Shown: positions 63,514 to 64,000 of the stretch, piece after piece
Position numbering within the stretch: the first letter of the stretch is position 1
How the letters are laid out: each line of letters begins with the position of its first letter
Origin: Streptosporangium sandarakinum
Lineage (GTDB): Bacteria; Actinomycetota; Actinomycetes; Streptosporangiales; Streptosporangiaceae
Assembly (NCBI RefSeq): GCF_013409935.1
Contig: NZ_JACCCO010000004.1
Location: 87,547 to 151,546 of the forward strand
Direction: 5' to 3'
DNA: 64,000 bases
Position numbers and translations under genes: made by a program
The notes under the pieces: model-generated
Database searches by the model: none
What the model saw: the letters and a program-made list of their open reading frames with translations, nothing else
What the model was told of the DNA's origin: nothing

Positions 63514-64000
63514 CTACTCGTTGGCGGCGTGGCCGGTACCGGCGCCGACGAGTTCGGGCCCGGTACCGGCGGGGTCAGGTTGGGCGGTATCGGTGTCACT
63601 GGTTCCGGTACCGGCGTCGCTGGGCCCGGCGTCGGTACCGGGACCGTGCTCGGGGGCGGGCCCGGGGTCGGTACCGGTCCCGGGGGTGGTGGGTGTCGCA
63701 TCGGCGGTGCCGGAGCGTGACGGCGAGCCGGTACCGGGCCCGGCGGCCGGGCCGGGCTTCTGGGTGGTACCGGTCCTGGTTGCGGTCCCGGTACCGCTCT
63801 GGACCTCCTGCTCGATGAACCGCCGAATGCGCAGGGCCCGGCCGCTGCCCATGCCGGCGTCCATCAGGTCCTGCTTGGTCGGCACATCGCCGGGGTGCTT
63901 GGCCATGTACTCCTGGGTGAACTCCAGGTCCCTGGCGGTGAGCAGGGTGGTTCCGTCCGCGGGGTTCGGCTCGCGCGGCCCGCCGGCCGTGGGGCCGGTC
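63514..64000 (-). CDS. Phage protein, partial (N-terminus beyond right edge)
   Basis: The minus-strand frame is open to the window end; an internal ATG at 63906 is not the real start since ARDLEFTQEYMAKHPGD reads through it in a conserved-looking helix. Residues after it, DVPTKQDLMDAGMGSGRALR, look like a small DNA-binding helical region. The C-terminal 90 residues are Gly/Thr/Ala/Pro/Asp repeats, a flexible tail. Confidence 0.55.
   Translation of the reverse strand, partial: TGPTAGGPREPNPADGTTLLTARDLEFTQEYMAKHPGDVPTKQDLMDAGMGSGRALRIRRFIEQEVQSGTGTATRTGTTQKPGPAAGPGTGSPSRSGTADATPTTPGTGTDPGPAPEHGPGTDAGPSDAGTGTSDTDTAQPDPAGTGPELVGAGTGHAANE

Noticed and set aside
1..64000. CRISPR arrays, rRNA and tRNA genes
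   Set aside because: No regularly spaced direct repeats and no cloverleaf or rRNA-like stretch seen on reading both strands; a covariance-model search would settle tRNA-like sequences near the integrase.

Overview
The window is very GC-rich, uses GTG and TTG starts freely, and carries gene families typical of actinomycetes: XRE/ImmA/MAB_1171c-type cassettes, an ATP-grasp RiPP operon, LGFP-repeat protein, XF1762-like protein. It looks like a filamentous or Streptosporangiales-like actinomycete chromosome. This is inferred from gene content; no rRNA or taxonomic marker is present.

Left part (1-17.2 kb) is an accessory island. It holds a regulator/metallopeptidase/membrane-protein trio (1-2.0 kb), a Pro/Ala-rich protein and a small secreted protein (2.2-4.4 kb), a MazF-like toxin with its antitoxin (4.7-5.2 kb) and a tyrosine integrase (5.8-7.0 kb). 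The integrase is followed by a microprotein and a cluster of palindromes. Next come a graspetide (ATP-grasp RiPP) operon with a PIMT-type methyltransferase (7.9-10.3 kb), small hypothetical genes separated by strong hairpins, an XRE-TPR regulator, a HAD hydrolase, a winged-helix protein and a possible abortive-infection gene (16.4-17.2 kb).

From 17.4 kb the DNA is a tailed-phage-like element (prophage or phage-plasmid). In order: early small genes and a RusA-like resolvase, a terminase small-subunit candidate, a terminase large subunit split by a homing-endonuclease intein, a portal-MuF fusion, and a 15.3-kb open frame encoding a giant polyvalent protein (SH3-like modules, DNA methylase, SNF2-type helicase, metallopeptidase). 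A separate small gene with its own promoter is nested in another frame inside that giant frame. At 43.5-50.9 kb the phage order is interrupted by lower-GC, IS-littered cargo: broken IS630 and IS5 transposases, secreted proteins, an EEP-family hydrolase, signal peptidase I, a P-loop kinase. The phage head module then resumes: prohead protease fused to a 2H phosphoesterase, XF1762-like protein, two antisense secreted proteins, major capsid protein, staphylococcal-nuclease-like protein, connectors, ParA/ParB and (minus strand) MuF-like and tail-terminator-like genes. The window ends inside a further minus-strand gene.

The most striking pattern outside the genes is a repeated promoter. Ten copies share GACGTWA, then exactly 14 nt, then a YANNNT -10 box. 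Read as NNGACG and YANNNT hexamers, the spacer is always 17 nt. The copies lie before terminase, the TM protein, the giant gene, prohead protease, capsid, two multi-HTH array proteins and others, which suggests one coordinated late regulon. A second promoter type with a leader hairpin precedes the early genes and the gene upstream of the integrase.
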